Below the pieces are notes generated by a model. The model was not told the DNA's origin, did no database searches, and saw only the letters and a program-made list of their open reading frames with translations. This document shows, piece by piece, positions 1 to 7,776 of a DNA stretch of 64,000 nucleotides. This DNA is from Methanoculleus frigidifontis (GTDB lineage Archaea; Halobacteriota; Methanomicrobia; Methanomicrobiales; Methanoculleaceae): contig NZ_VCYH01000004.1 of NCBI RefSeq assembly GCF_030464345.1, positions 124,001 through 188,000 of the forward strand, read 5' to 3'. The position numbers and the translations under genes were made by a program. Position 1 is the first letter of the stretch, and every line of letters starts with the position of its first letter.

Positions 1-1
1 A

Positions 2-361
2 CGGGTCATGGAGAGCAGAAACGTCGACAGCGTCATCATCGTCAGCGGCGAGAACAAACCCCTCGGCATCGTCACCGATCGCGACCTTGCCGTCAGGATC
101 GTCGCACGGGGCGAGGATCCGGGCACGGTGAGAGCGCGGGATATTATGAGCGGCGATCTCGTCACGTTCAGTGAAGGTACCGGGATCTACCAGGCGATCG
201 AGCAGATGACGCGGCGGGGCATCCGGAGAATGCCGATCACTGGCCGGGACGGCAGACTGGTCGGCATCATCACCCTTGACGACATCATCAGGCTGATCGG
301 CGAGGAGATGAGCAAGATCGCCGGCAACATCGAGAAACAGAGCCCACCAATTCCGAGGTGA
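2..361 (+). CDS. CBS-domain protein, 5' end outside window
   Basis: The protein consists of paired CBS (cystathionine beta-synthase) domains, which typically bind adenosine nucleotides and regulate a partner protein. The frame is open through the left edge, and the visible part starts inside the first CBS unit (NVDSVIIV, then PLGIVTDRDLAVRI). The second unit is complete: DIMSGDLVTF at about residue 45 and LVGIITLDDIIRLIGEE near 85. An ATG at 8 exists, but the domain would be cut there, so the true start lies upstream of the window. The tail after the second CBS unit is short and Pro-rich, so this is probably a stand-alone CBS-pair protein. Target unknown. Confidence 0.85.
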   Translation, partial: RVMESRNVDSVIIVSGENKPLGIVTDRDLAVRIVARGEDPGTVRARDIMSGDLVTFSEGTGIYQAIEQMTRRGIRRMPITGRDGRLVGIITLDDIIRLIGEEMSKIAGNIEKQSPPIPR

Positions 362-403
362 GGGCGGAGGGCACCGCCGGCCACCCACCCGGCACACCTC
401 TTT

Positions 404-859
404 TTATCCGGTGCTGAGCGCGACCACCTCGCCGGTCTGGTTCACCGATCCTTCCAGCGCTCTGACGAGGTCCTCCCACCCCGCACCCGGCAGGAGGTGC
501 AGGTCGATGTCCAGCGCATAGACCCGGAAGAGATACGCTTCGGTCTCCCCGCTCTTCGGGCACGGCCCCCGGTAGCCGACGGTGCCGAAATCATTCCTGC
601 CCTGCACCGCCCGGACGGGAGCCGTCACCTCGGCGGTCTTCGGGATGCCCGCCGGCACCGTCTCCGCCGGTTCGACATTCCAGATCACCCACGCAGCCTT
701 CGATTCGCCCTCTTCCGGGCTGCTCGTCGCCACGATCGCAAGCGACTTGATATTCGGCAGCACGCCCGCCACCCGGACCCGGGGCGAGGCGTCGCCGCCG
801 CGGCAGGTGTGTTCCGGGGGAAATTCTGCAAAATTCAGGGTTACCTCCAGCGGTTGCAT
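404..859 (-). CDS. PEBP-family (YbhB/YbcL-like) protein, copy 1, divergent
   Basis: This is a 151-residue member of the phosphatidylethanolamine-binding protein family (bacterial YbhB/YbcL type), a small single-domain fold that binds anionic ligands; the archaeal role is unknown. The family frame is visible: FPPEHTCRGGDASPRVRV near the N-terminus, WVIWNVEP at about 57-64, VRAVQGRNDFGTVGYRGPCP at about 82-101 and a final EGS..TGEVVAL helix. The DPDxP...H ligand-pocket motif of the family is lost (SSPEEGESKAAW), and the GPCP motif is followed by ETEAY instead of the usual xHRY. It is the last and most degenerate of four tandem copies on this strand. No signal peptide, so cytoplasmic. Confidence 0.9.
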   Translation of the reverse strand: MQPLEVTLNFAEFPPEHTCRGGDASPRVRVAGVLPNIKSLAIVATSSPEEGESKAAWVIWNVEPAETVPAGIPKTAEVTAPVRAVQGRNDFGTVGYRGPCPKSGETEAYLFRVYALDIDLHLLPGAGWEDLVRALEGSVNQTGEVVALSTG

Positions 860-919
860 CGCTTCACGCTCCGCTCTGCACTACGGAGGAGGATATTAAA
901 AAGTATTCGCCGGCCGGCA

Positions 920-1387
920 TCACCGACTGTAGATCGCCACGGTATCGCCGAACTGCAGGACATGCCCCTTCATCGCCTCGATCAGGTCGTGTTTGGTCGC
1001 GCCGGCAGCAAGATCGAGCATACTGTCGAGCCCGTAGACTTTGATATGGTAGCGGTGGGTCTCTCCCGGCGGTGGGCAGGGGCCCCGGTACCCCAGCGTG
1101 CCGTAGTCGTTCGTCCCCTGCACCGCGTTCACCGGCGCCGTCACGACACCCTGCGGCGGGATGCCCTCGGGGATGGATGCCGCCGGCTCGATGTTCCAGG
1201 CGATCCAGGAGGTAAAGGAGCAGCCCGGTTCGTTCGGGCTTAGAACGAAGACGGCAAGCGATGCCACGCCCGGTGTCAGGCGCTCTATCCGCACCTCGGG
1301 TGAGAGATTATCGCCGTCACAGGTGTTCCAGATGGAAAACTCCGCAGCACGGAGTTTGACAACCAATTTTCCGACGGTGTCAGCCAT
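920..1387 (-). CDS. PEBP-family protein, copy 2, pocket altered
   Basis: Second PEBP-family copy, 155 residues. It has NTCDGDNLSPEVRI near residue 22, WIAWNIEPAASIPEGIPP at about 60-77, VNAVQGTNDYGTLGYRGPCP at about 86-105 and ETHRYHIKVYGLD after it. The second family motif (GPCP...HRY) is kept, but the DPDxP..H motif has become SPNEPGCSFTSW, so the first Asp and the pocket His are gone. Ligand binding is therefore doubtful. It starts at ATG 1387, 66 bases after the stop of copy 3, in the same direction. The function is unknown; the family assignment is firm. Confidence 0.9.
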   Translation of the reverse strand: MADTVGKLVVKLRAAEFSIWNTCDGDNLSPEVRIERLTPGVASLAVFVLSPNEPGCSFTSWIAWNIEPAASIPEGIPPQGVVTAPVNAVQGTNDYGTLGYRGPCPPPGETHRYHIKVYGLDSMLDLAAGATKHDLIEAMKGHVLQFGDTVAIYSR

Positions 1388-1453
1388 ACAGGGAATACAC
1401 CGCAGGAGATAAAAGAGATGTGCCCTCCCGGAGAAGGGCTCGCAACAGCCACA

Positions 1454-1933
1454 CTACAGAGACCCGGGAGTCGCCAGCACCTCTTTGCGCTCACAGACCG
1501 CCGCCGTCTCGCCGTACTGCGTGGCGGTCGCCTTCAGTACGTCCTCGAGATCGATCCTCGCAGCCCCGGGAGGGAGCTCGAGCTCCGTCTTGACGCCGTA
1601 CACCCTGATAACATAACGATGCAGTTCACCCCGCGACGGGCACGGGCCGCCGTACCCGACCCGCCGGAAGTCGTTCATCCCCTGCACCGCAGCGATCGGA
1701 TGCTCTATCCGGTTCTGCGGCGGGATGCCCTCCGGGATCCTGTCGGTCGCCTTGACATTCCAGATGAGCCAGTGGGTGAACCGGCCGCCGGGGTTGTCGG
1801 GGTCGTCCATGATGACCGCAATGTACGGCTCGTTCAGGCCCTGAATCGTAATTCCCGGGGAGATATCCTCCCCATCGCACGTATACCGCTCAGGGAACCG
1901 ATCGAAGTCAATCTGCACCTGCAATTCCTGCAT
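1454..1933 (-). CDS. PEBP-family protein, copy 3
   Basis: Third PEBP-family copy, 159 residues from ATG 1933. That start is chosen because a GAGGTG ribosome binding site lies just upstream; an in-frame ATG at 1954 would add seven residues without a site. Both family motifs are intact: DDPDNPGGRFTHWLIWN at about 52-68 and GPCPSRGELHRYVIRVYG near 100-117. It ends with a helix LEDVLKATATQYGETAAV like the other copies, so the array arose by duplication. Probably a cytoplasmic ligand-binding protein; partner unknown. Confidence 0.92.
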   Translation of the reverse strand: MQELQVQIDFDRFPERYTCDGEDISPGITIQGLNEPYIAVIMDDPDNPGGRFTHWLIWNVKATDRIPEGIPPQNRIEHPIAAVQGMNDFRRVGYGGPCPSRGELHRYVIRVYGVKTELELPPGAARIDLEDVLKATATQYGETAAVCERKEVLATPGSL

Positions 1934-2024
1934 ACCAGCACCTCTCTGCCGCACCCGACAGGGGCGGGGGATTGATAAGTATTACGGTCTTCGGAACGCA
2001 GGCCCTCTTCTCCCGCCCTCTCCC

Positions 2025-2498
2025 TCACGCCCCGGCCCAGGCAGCAACCTTTCTCCCGTAGGCCGCCATCGCTTCCCCGTACTGCTCGATGACATCCTTG
2101 AGTGCATCTTCGAACGCGACCCTCCCCGCACCAGGTTCGAGATCGATCGCCTCGCGCATGCCGTAGACACGGAAGAAGAAGCGGTGCGTCGTTTCCCGGG
2201 GCGGACACGGGCCAAAGTAGCCGATGCTCCCGTGATCGTTTGTGCCCTGGACAGCCGCGATGGGATCGGTCATCTCCCGCTCGGCGGGCAGCCCTTCAGG
2301 CAGGGTGCCCGTGGCATCGACATTCCAGATGAGCCAGTGCGTATACGTGCCCCCGGGCGCATCCGGATCCTCCAGTATAATCGCCAGATACGGCGTCTGA
2401 AGTCCCCGTATCCCGATCTTCGGTGAGATGTTCTCCCCGTTGCAGGTGTGCTTCTGCGGAAACACGCTAAATCCCGGATCGACGTCCAGCCCATCCAT
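2025..2498 (-). CDS. PEBP-family protein, copy 4, canonical
   Basis: Fourth PEBP-family copy and the most canonical, 157 residues. Start ATG 2498 follows GAGGA with about seven bases spacing; the longer frame to 2573 overlaps the upstream gene and adds 25 residues unlike the family. Motifs: HTCNGENISPKIGIRG near 16-31, DPDAPGGTYTHWLIWNVDATG at about 45-65, and GPCPPRETTHRFFFRVYGMR near 95-114. It is the first PEBP gene of the array, and its start lies 55 bases after the stop of the phosphoribosyltransferase gene, so all five may share a transcript. Confidence 0.92.
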   Translation of the reverse strand: MDGLDVDPGFSVFPQKHTCNGENISPKIGIRGLQTPYLAIILEDPDAPGGTYTHWLIWNVDATGTLPEGLPAEREMTDPIAAVQGTNDHGSIGYFGPCPPRETTHRFFFRVYGMREAIDLEPGAGRVAFEDALKDVIEQYGEAMAAYGRKVAAWAGA

Positions 2499-2553
2499 AG
2501 AGAAGTCCTCCGCGCCTGCATGGATCGGGAAGTATAAAGAGGTTGTGCCGGGC

Positions 2554-3258
2554 TCAGAAGAGCCCCATATCACGCGCCTGTGTCAGCAGTTCCTGCACCT
2601 CGCGGTCGGTGAGATCGTGCCACTGCGTATACGCCTGCGCGACGGCAAACGAGTAGCCGGTCCTGATGTTGAGGCAGACGACCAGATCCGCTTTCTCTGC
2701 CATGAACTCCACCGCACGGATCGAACCCGTCGGAACCGCCACGACCACCCGCCGGGGCGACTCCGCCGCTGCGGCTTCGACCGCGGCCAGCATGGTGTAG
2801 CCGGTGGCAAGCCCGTCATCTATCAGGATGACCGTCGTATCCTCAAGAAACGGTGCCTCCCGGCCGGCCGAGAATATTTCCAGCCGCTCCCGGACGTTTG
2901 CCCGCGCCTTCTCGACGGCGGTGTCGACCTCCCGGTCGGTCATATCGAGTCCGGCAAGAAGCGTGCGGTTCAGGAAGACCTGGCCGTCCCAGGTGACAGC
3001 GCCGAACCCCGCCTCGGGGTTCCAGGGGATCTGCACTTTTCTGACGACGGCCATCCGCATCGGCGCCTGGAGAGCGCGTGCCACCTCGATGCCAAGAGGA
3101 ACGCCCCCCGCAGGGATGGGACAGACAACCGGTTTTTCCATTCGCTCGAGCCCGGAGAGCGTCGCTGCGAGCTGCCTGCCCGCATCGGTGCGGTCAGTAA
3201 AGACATACTCGCGGTTCCGCAGTGTCTTATCCTCGATCACTCGCCCCATGTCCAGCAT
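2554..3258 (-). CDS. phosphoribosyltransferase family protein
   Basis: A 234-residue type I phosphoribosyltransferase-fold protein. The PRPP-binding signature is the stretch VILIDDGLATGYTMLAAV (about residues 143-160), with two acidic residues followed by the loop. Upstream are PIPAGGVPLGIEVARAL (about 47-63) and AVVRKVQIPWNPEAGFGAV (about 70-88), typical of the PRTase-like proteins found beside hydrolases in bacteria and archaea. The substrate base cannot be told; no purine or pyrimidine hood domain is recognisable. The start is ATG 3258; ATG 3249 (MGRVIED) is also possible. It leads the PEBP array. Confidence 0.85.
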   Translation of the reverse strand: MLDMGRVIEDKTLRNREYVFTDRTDAGRQLAATLSGLERMEKPVVCPIPAGGVPLGIEVARALQAPMRMAVVRKVQIPWNPEAGFGAVTWDGQVFLNRTLLAGLDMTDREVDTAVEKARANVRERLEIFSAGREAPFLEDTTVILIDDGLATGYTMLAAVEAAAAESPRRVVVAVPTGSIRAVEFMAEKADLVVCLNIRTGYSFAVAQAYTQWHDLTDREVQELLTQARDMGLF

Positions 3259-3365
3259 ACGGCGGGTATCTATCGGGCCTGAGTATTAACGCATTTCGGT
3301 CGTCCCTGCAGGAAGCACGATTGGATTGTGGAGTATTCCCGGGCGGCATTCCAGCGCCGCGCCGC

Positions 3366-3821
3366 TCATCCCTTCTCCGGCTTGATCCGCCACCCGCCCG
3401 TCGCAGAGGGGATGGAGTCGATCTCGGGCGAGTAGGGTTTGATATCCAGAACCGGCGTTCCGTCCAGGGCGTCAAGACCCCTGACCGTCAGGACATTTCC
3501 GTCCCGGCGGACGAGGTCGACGACGCCGAAACCGATCGGATTCGGCCTGGCCGGAGAACGGGTGGAGAAGACGCCGCGTTCCCGGGTCTCTCCCGGCGGC
3601 GTTGCAAAGAGCAGGCCCCGGTCGGCGCGGTCGAGCCAGTACAGGACGATCAGGTGCGACGCATACTCCACGTCCTGCAGTCCGGGTGCGTAGTCGTCAA
3701 AGATCCGGATCTCGGCCTCCGTCCCGGCAAGCCGGCCCTGGCGGGGAGCATCCCCCCGCACCCGGTAGGGCGAACGGACGACGCCGATCGGAATGCATTC
3801 CATTCTGTCTGATTCTTCCAT
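3366..3821 (-). CDS. trmO: TrmO-family tRNA (t6A37) N6-methyltransferase
   Basis: TrmO (TsaA/UPF0066) family, known to methylate N6-threonylcarbamoyladenosine at position 37 of certain tRNAs using S-adenosylmethionine. The 151-residue protein starts at ATG 3821 with a strong GGAGGAG site five to seven bases upstream. Family landmarks: IGVVRSPYR near residue 10, YASHLIVLYWLDRAD near 50-65, the conserved RGVFSTRSPARPNPIGFGVV near 84-103, and LDALDGTPVLDIKPYSPEID at about 115-134. The start lies one base after the RNase HI stop, so the two are likely translated together. Function follows from family; archaeal activity was not shown here. Confidence 0.9.
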   Translation of the reverse strand: MEESDRMECIPIGVVRSPYRVRGDAPRQGRLAGTEAEIRIFDDYAPGLQDVEYASHLIVLYWLDRADRGLLFATPPGETRERGVFSTRSPARPNPIGFGVVDLVRRDGNVLTVRGLDALDGTPVLDIKPYSPEIDSIPSATGGWRIKPEKG

Positions 3822-3822
3822 G

Positions 3823-4257
3823 CTATCTCCTCCTGCTGCCTCCGGCGCAGCGATCGAGCGTCTCGTTGCAGAGCCTGTCGGCGACCCTGATGTAAGGATG
3901 ATCCCGCGGAACGCTGATAAAGGAAACCTCTGCAAAGGCTCCGGCGTGCCGTATCACCTCCCGGTGCAGGGCGGCAAGGTGCTCCTTTCTGATGCGGTAG
4001 CGACCGGTGAGCTGCCGGACGACGAGTTCGCTGTCCGAGTACACCGTGACCGCTCCGCCGGTATACGTCCGTGCCTCGGCCAGGGCGTTGATGACCGCAT
4101 GGTACTCGGCGACGTTGTTCGTGGCGATGCCGAGGTATTCCGATCGCGTCTGGACGACGGTATCGTCCCGCACGAAGACGAATGCCCATGCTGCGGCACC
4201 GGGGTTTCCCCGCGAAGCCCCGTCGGTGTAGATAGAGAGAGACGCTCCAGTCGTCAT
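3823..4257 (-). CDS. rnhA: ribonuclease HI family protein
   Basis: Type 1 RNase H, which cuts the RNA strand of RNA-DNA hybrids. Start ATG 4257 gives 144 residues; an upstream TTG at 4290 would add eleven. The catalytic acidic residues are visible in order: IYTDGASRGNPG at about 9-20 (Asp), NNVAEYHAVINALAEA near 48-63 (Glu), and VYSDSELVVRQLTG near 73-86 (Asp). The C-terminal part VPRDHPYIRVADRLCNETLD carries the last Asp. The spacing is close to short archaeal and bacterial RNase HI-like proteins without a basic handle region. It lies one base upstream of trmO. Confidence 0.9.
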   Translation of the reverse strand: MTTGASLSIYTDGASRGNPGAAAWAFVFVRDDTVVQTRSEYLGIATNNVAEYHAVINALAEARTYTGGAVTVYSDSELVVRQLTGRYRIRKEHLAALHREVIRHAGAFAEVSFISVPRDHPYIRVADRLCNETLDRCAGGSRRR

Positions 4258-4460
4258 AGGTACATTCCCGCCATATACTCGAGGGTGCAACGTATTAGAA
4301 TGCTGGTGTTCTCCCGCGGCATCGCCCCTGCTCCGCGGCGAGGGTAAACAACTTCACTCCACTCCCCCGCCCTCCGGCAGGATGCTAAACAGCGCGGATT
4401 GCACGCCGTTGACAAAACAGACGGCTTGCCCTCACCTATATGTTTTTGTGCCGATTACAG

Positions 4461-4471
4461 TTAATATATAG
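4461..4471 (+). promoter_or_regulatory. TATA box of the mrp gene
   Basis: The AT-rich stretch TTAATATATAG stands out in high-GC surroundings and lies 43 bases before ATG 4514. A ribosome binding site GGAGG follows at 4499-4503. The spacing fits transcription starting around 4490. Confidence 0.6.
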
Positions 4472-4513
4472 TAACTTTAATAGTACCAACACCCCCGTGG
4501 AGGATACATTACT

Positions 4514-5407
4514 ATGGCAGATACGAATCAACCCACCAGCGAGACGTGTAGCGGCAACTGCGCCAGCTGCCCGTCGGCAACAAAGTGCGACGACCCGCGC
4601 AATACGCCTGAGGCTGGCCTTCCACCGAAGGCAAACGTCAATGTCAAGCACGTCGTTCTCGTGCTCAGCGGCAAAGGCGGCGTCGGCAAGAGTACGGTCG
4701 CGGCGAACCTCGCATTCGCCCTCTCCAATCACGGACTCAAAACCGGTCTCATCGACCTCGATATTCACGGCCCGAATATCCCGAAGATGCTCGGCATCGA
4801 CGAAGCAAAACTGCAGTCCTACGACGGGAAGATCATCGAACCCGTCCGGGTGACCGGCACCCTCGGTGTCGTCTCCATGGCGTTCCTGCTCCCCGCACGG
4901 AGCACCCCGGTCATCTGGCGCGGCCCGATGAAGATGGCGGTGATCCGGCAGTTCCTCGAAGACGTCAACTGGGGAGACCTGGACTACCTGGTCGTCGACC
5001 TGCCGCCGGGCACCGGCGACGAAGCCCTCTCCATCGCCCAGCTTGCCCCGAACATCGCCGGCGCCGTCATCGTCACCACCCCGCAGGAGGTCGCCGTGAT
5101 GGATTCGAGCAGGGCGGTAGAATTCATTAAGAAACTCGAACTGCCGGTGCTCGGTGTCGTGGAGAACATGAGCGGTTTTGTCTGCCCCCACTGCAAGGAG
5201 GAGATCGACGTCTTCGGCAAAGGCGGCGGCGAGAAGGAGGCGAAAGAGCTCGACGTGCCCTTCCTTGGGGCGATCCCGCTCGATCCGGAGATGCGCAGAG
5301 CTGCCGATGAGGGGCGTCCCTTCATCATCAGGACCGCCGAAGACAACCCAACCTGGAAGAGCATCAATACCGTTATGGAAGCCCTCATCAACGAGATCGA
5401 GGGCTAA
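4514..5407 (+). CDS. Mrp/NBP35-family Fe-S cluster carrier ATPase
   Basis: P-loop ATPase of the Mrp/NBP35/ApbC family, which carries [4Fe-4S] clusters to target apoproteins in the cytoplasm. The 297-residue protein has an N-terminal NBP35-like cysteine cluster (CSGNCASCPSATKC, about residues 12-25), a deviant Walker A SGKGGVGKST near 52-61, the switch region LIDLDIHGPNIPKMLG near 79-94, and DYLVVDLPPGTGDEALSI at about 157-174. A conserved VCPHCKE motif near 224 supplies the second cluster-binding Cys pair. GGAGG lies upstream. A 106-residue gene follows after three bases and is likely co-transcribed. Confidence 0.93.
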   Translation: MADTNQPTSETCSGNCASCPSATKCDDPRNTPEAGLPPKANVNVKHVVLVLSGKGGVGKSTVAANLAFALSNHGLKTGLIDLDIHGPNIPKMLGIDEAKLQSYDGKIIEPVRVTGTLGVVSMAFLLPARSTPVIWRGPMKMAVIRQFLEDVNWGDLDYLVVDLPPGTGDEALSIAQLAPNIAGAVIVTTPQEVAVMDSSRAVEFIKKLELPVLGVVENMSGFVCPHCKEEIDVFGKGGGEKEAKELDVPFLGAIPLDPEMRRAADEGRPFIIRTAEDNPTWKSINTVMEALINEIEG

Positions 5408-5410
5408 TCC

Positions 5411-5731
5411 ATGGATCACCGGAAGGTTCTCCGAGGCGAGGGGGACGAACTCGCCATATATGCCACCATCGCCCGGGCGCTTGAGAACCTGGAGGAGTTC
5501 CCCTTTTTGATCGAAGCGATCTACCGCGAGGCAATGGAGCTTGGGGACGAAGACCTCGACCGCATCCGCTTCGCCCTCGTCCGCCTCCAGGTCTACGCCG
5601 ACATCCACCGCTACGAGAATACCGAAGAGACCCACAAGATGCAGTACGTCGCACAGGTGCTCGAGCGGGTGCTCTTCGGCGGGCTTCTCCTCGAAGGGAA
5701 GGAGTCCGGCGATACGTGCCGTATGGGATGA
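5411..5731 (+). CDS. conserved small hypothetical protein downstream of mrp
   Basis: A 106-residue, mostly helical acidic protein that I do not recognise. The codon pattern and position (three bases after the mrp stop) argue that it is real. It starts MDHRKVLRGEGDELAIYATI, and helices can be seen around 15-45 and 50-90 (FALVRLQVYADIHRYENTEE). It has one Cys, near the C-terminus, no signal peptide and no membrane segment. The tight linkage suggests a role with the Fe-S carrier, but that is inference only. Confidence 0.7.
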   Translation: MDHRKVLRGEGDELAIYATIARALENLEEFPFLIEAIYREAMELGDEDLDRIRFALVRLQVYADIHRYENTEETHKMQYVAQVLERVLFGGLLLEGKESGDTCRMG

Positions 5732-5789
5732 TACGTCCCACACCGCACATTTTTCACGCTGCCACCCCCACGCTACGTCCGGAGGAGCG

Positions 5790-6455
5790 ATGACGACCGA
5801 CCGGCAGATCATGGACGCAGCCCTCGCGAAAGCCCGGGACCTCGGCGCCACCGTGGCAGGATTCGTCCCGGCCGCACGGCTCGTCGCCTGCCCGTCTGCC
5901 GTGGCGGAGGGACGGGCGGGGTTTCACACCGCCCGGGGCTCGTTCATCGTGCTCGGGCTCTACCACGACCCGGAGCGGCCCGAGATAGATCTCTGGGAGA
6001 AAGACCGGGGGACGCCCGGCGACCGGATGCTCGCCCGGATAGGCGGCGCCCTCTCCCGCTGGCTCGCAGACGAGCACGGGAGAGCGGCAGAGACCGTCCC
6101 CTACCAGATCACTGACGGCGGGATCTACCTGAAGGACGCGGCGGTGCTCGCCGATCTTGGGACGATCGGGAGGAACAACCTCGTCATCGTCCCCGGCTAC
6201 GGCCCCCGGATCCGGTTCCGGGCGGTATGGACCGATCTCGAACCGGGTGAGCAGGACCTGCCGCACCCGGAGTCGCCCTGCAACCGGTGCCCGGGCTACT
6301 GCCAGTTGTCATGCCCCCAGCACGCCTTCCCAAACGGGCGGTATGACCGGGCCGCGTGCCTTGCCCGGACGGACGCGGACAAAGCAAGAGCCGCCGGGCA
6401 GGCGTCGCCGGCCGACCACTGCCGGATCTGCGAACTGGTCTGTCCGGCCCGGTGA
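5790..6455 (+). CDS. 4Fe-4S protein related to epoxyqueuosine reductase (QueG-like)
   Basis: A 221-residue protein with a C-terminal cysteine-rich ferredoxin-like region, CNRCPGYCQLSCPQ near 172-185 and CRICELVCP at the very end, able to ligate [4Fe-4S] clusters. The N-terminal part (ALAKARDLGATVAGFVPAARL, then DGGIYLKDAAVLADLGTIGR near 110-129) resembles the QueG/archaeal Fe-S protein family, including the ADLGTIGRNNLVI motif. It is much shorter than QueG (about 350), so queuosine reduction should not be assumed. Start ATG 5790 follows GGAGGAG; a longer frame from 5541 overlaps the previous gene and is not supported. Confidence 0.75.
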   Translation: MTTDRQIMDAALAKARDLGATVAGFVPAARLVACPSAVAEGRAGFHTARGSFIVLGLYHDPERPEIDLWEKDRGTPGDRMLARIGGALSRWLADEHGRAAETVPYQITDGGIYLKDAAVLADLGTIGRNNLVIVPGYGPRIRFRAVWTDLEPGEQDLPHPESPCNRCPGYCQLSCPQHAFPNGRYDRAACLARTDADKARAAGQASPADHCRICELVCPAR

Positions 6456-7217
6456 TGGAGACACCCACTCTTTCTGCGGAACCCGAAAATTTCCGAGGTG
6501 CGCCGGGATCGCCGGACGATCGTGCTTGTGGACGGGGATGGCGCCGCAGCTGCATGGCCCCGGGATCACTCCCCGACGAACGGCGTTTTCCCTTCCGGCG
6601 CCGTCAACAAATTTTTTTACCCGGATTTCCCACGCGGAATCAAGCGGTGCACGAAGACGGCGCGGACGGAGGAACCCCTCCTCATCCCCCTTCCCGGGAA
6701 CGGGACGAACCTGCAGGGGACATGGGCCTATGCGGGGCTGCTCAAAGAGTGCCTGGCGATCATCTGCGCCGACACGACGGTGACCGAGGACAGGTGTGGA
6801 TGCACCACCCGGCGGCGGGAGCACCACCATATGGTTGGCCTCAAGGGTTGGCCCCAAGGGGTACAGAACCTGGGCAGATGGGGCAGCGGTCCGGCTCGAG
6901 GACGAGCAGGGCGAACATGGAAGGCGAACTCTCGTAGCTGCCGGTCGCGGTGGAGCTGGTCCTGGACGAAATCGATCTCGGAAATGTCAGGGTCGCGAAA
7001 GAGCGGCCGGTCCCATCCCGGGCAGTCTTTCGCCAGCACCATCCGATCGTCGCCCACCGGGACGATACGCACGGATGCCGTTTCCATTCGGCACGCCTGC
7101 GAAAATCTCTTTGAGAGACTTCAAAAAGCCTTGTTTTCCCAGCAAAGTGCGCAGACCGGTTACTTTCGCACCGCACATGCCGCAGCATTCATACGCTGCA
7201 AGCCGCTATACTCAGTG
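6456..7217 (+). other. 762-base stretch with no convincing gene
   Basis: Open frames on both strands exist here only because the sequence is GC-rich; none shows a recognisable motif, a ribosome binding site and consistent composition together. The plus-strand frame from 6498 stays open into the next gene, but its first 240 residues are low-complexity Arg/Ser/Gly. A minus-strand stretch starting near 7087 (MVLAKDCPGWDRPLFRDPDI) reads more like protein for about 60 residues and then degrades. It may be the remains of a lost gene. Confidence 0.45.
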
Positions 7218-7691
7218 ATGCCCATTCTGCCCTCTCGCCTTCTCCGGCCAAAGACCGTCACGCTCCTCGTCGGCACCGAGAATGCCCTGCAGGCAGCACT
7301 CGCGGGAGCGCTGCGGGAGCAGAGCGGCGATATCCACTATATCTGCCGGCGTGTCCCGCACCTGCTGCCGGCGCGTGAGCCGGAGCTGAGCGAGCGGGTC
7401 CGGGTAGTGCGGGCGGGCGATGCCGGGGCGCTGGCCTACACCGTCCGGCGGTCGCGGCAGAGCCTCGTCGTCATCGAGTGCGATCCCGGGTACCTCGTGA
7501 ACGACCGGGCGGTGCGGACCGTCGCCGACACCTGCCGCGACCGGGCGTGCCGGGGCAATGCCGCGGTGCTGCTCCTCGCCGCGGGCATGGACGATATGCT
7601 CCGGAAACTGGCGATCGACCGGGTGCTCGCCGTGGAGGAGCCGCACGTCCGACTGCAGCAGCTCCCGCTGCCGGGCATCAGGACTGGTTGA
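7218..7691 (+). CDS. hypothetical protein
   Basis: A 157-residue unrecognised protein from ATG 7218. The body looks like an alpha/beta domain: VTLLVGTENALQAALAGALR near 14-33, ERVRVVRAGDAGALAYTVRRSRQSLVVIECDPG in the middle, then NAAVLLLAAGMDDMLRKLAI near 115-134. The pattern of hydrophobic strands ending in small or acidic residues resembles a Rossmann or P-loop-like fold, but no nucleotide motif is present. The frame is open 720 bases further upstream; the chosen ATG marks where protein-like composition begins. No clear ribosome binding site. Confidence 0.55.
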   Translation: MPILPSRLLRPKTVTLLVGTENALQAALAGALREQSGDIHYICRRVPHLLPAREPELSERVRVVRAGDAGALAYTVRRSRQSLVVIECDPGYLVNDRAVRTVADTCRDRACRGNAAVLLLAAGMDDMLRKLAIDRVLAVEEPHVRLQQLPLPGIRTG

Positions 7692-7776
7692 GCATGATAC
7701 AGGCATTCCTTTTGCATATTCCGGAATTTTTCGCAACCGTTATCCGTCCCGGTATGGTATCTTTCCATGATCCGCC

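Noticed and set aside
4436-5851. A 471-residue minus-strand frame opposite the mrp gene
   Set aside because: It is antisense to mrp, which has a P-loop, Cys motifs, TATA box and ribosome binding site.
6498-7217. N-terminal extension of the hypothetical gene at 7218
   Set aside because: The upstream 240 residues are low-complexity Arg/Ser/Gly with no motif; protein-like composition begins only at ATG 7218.
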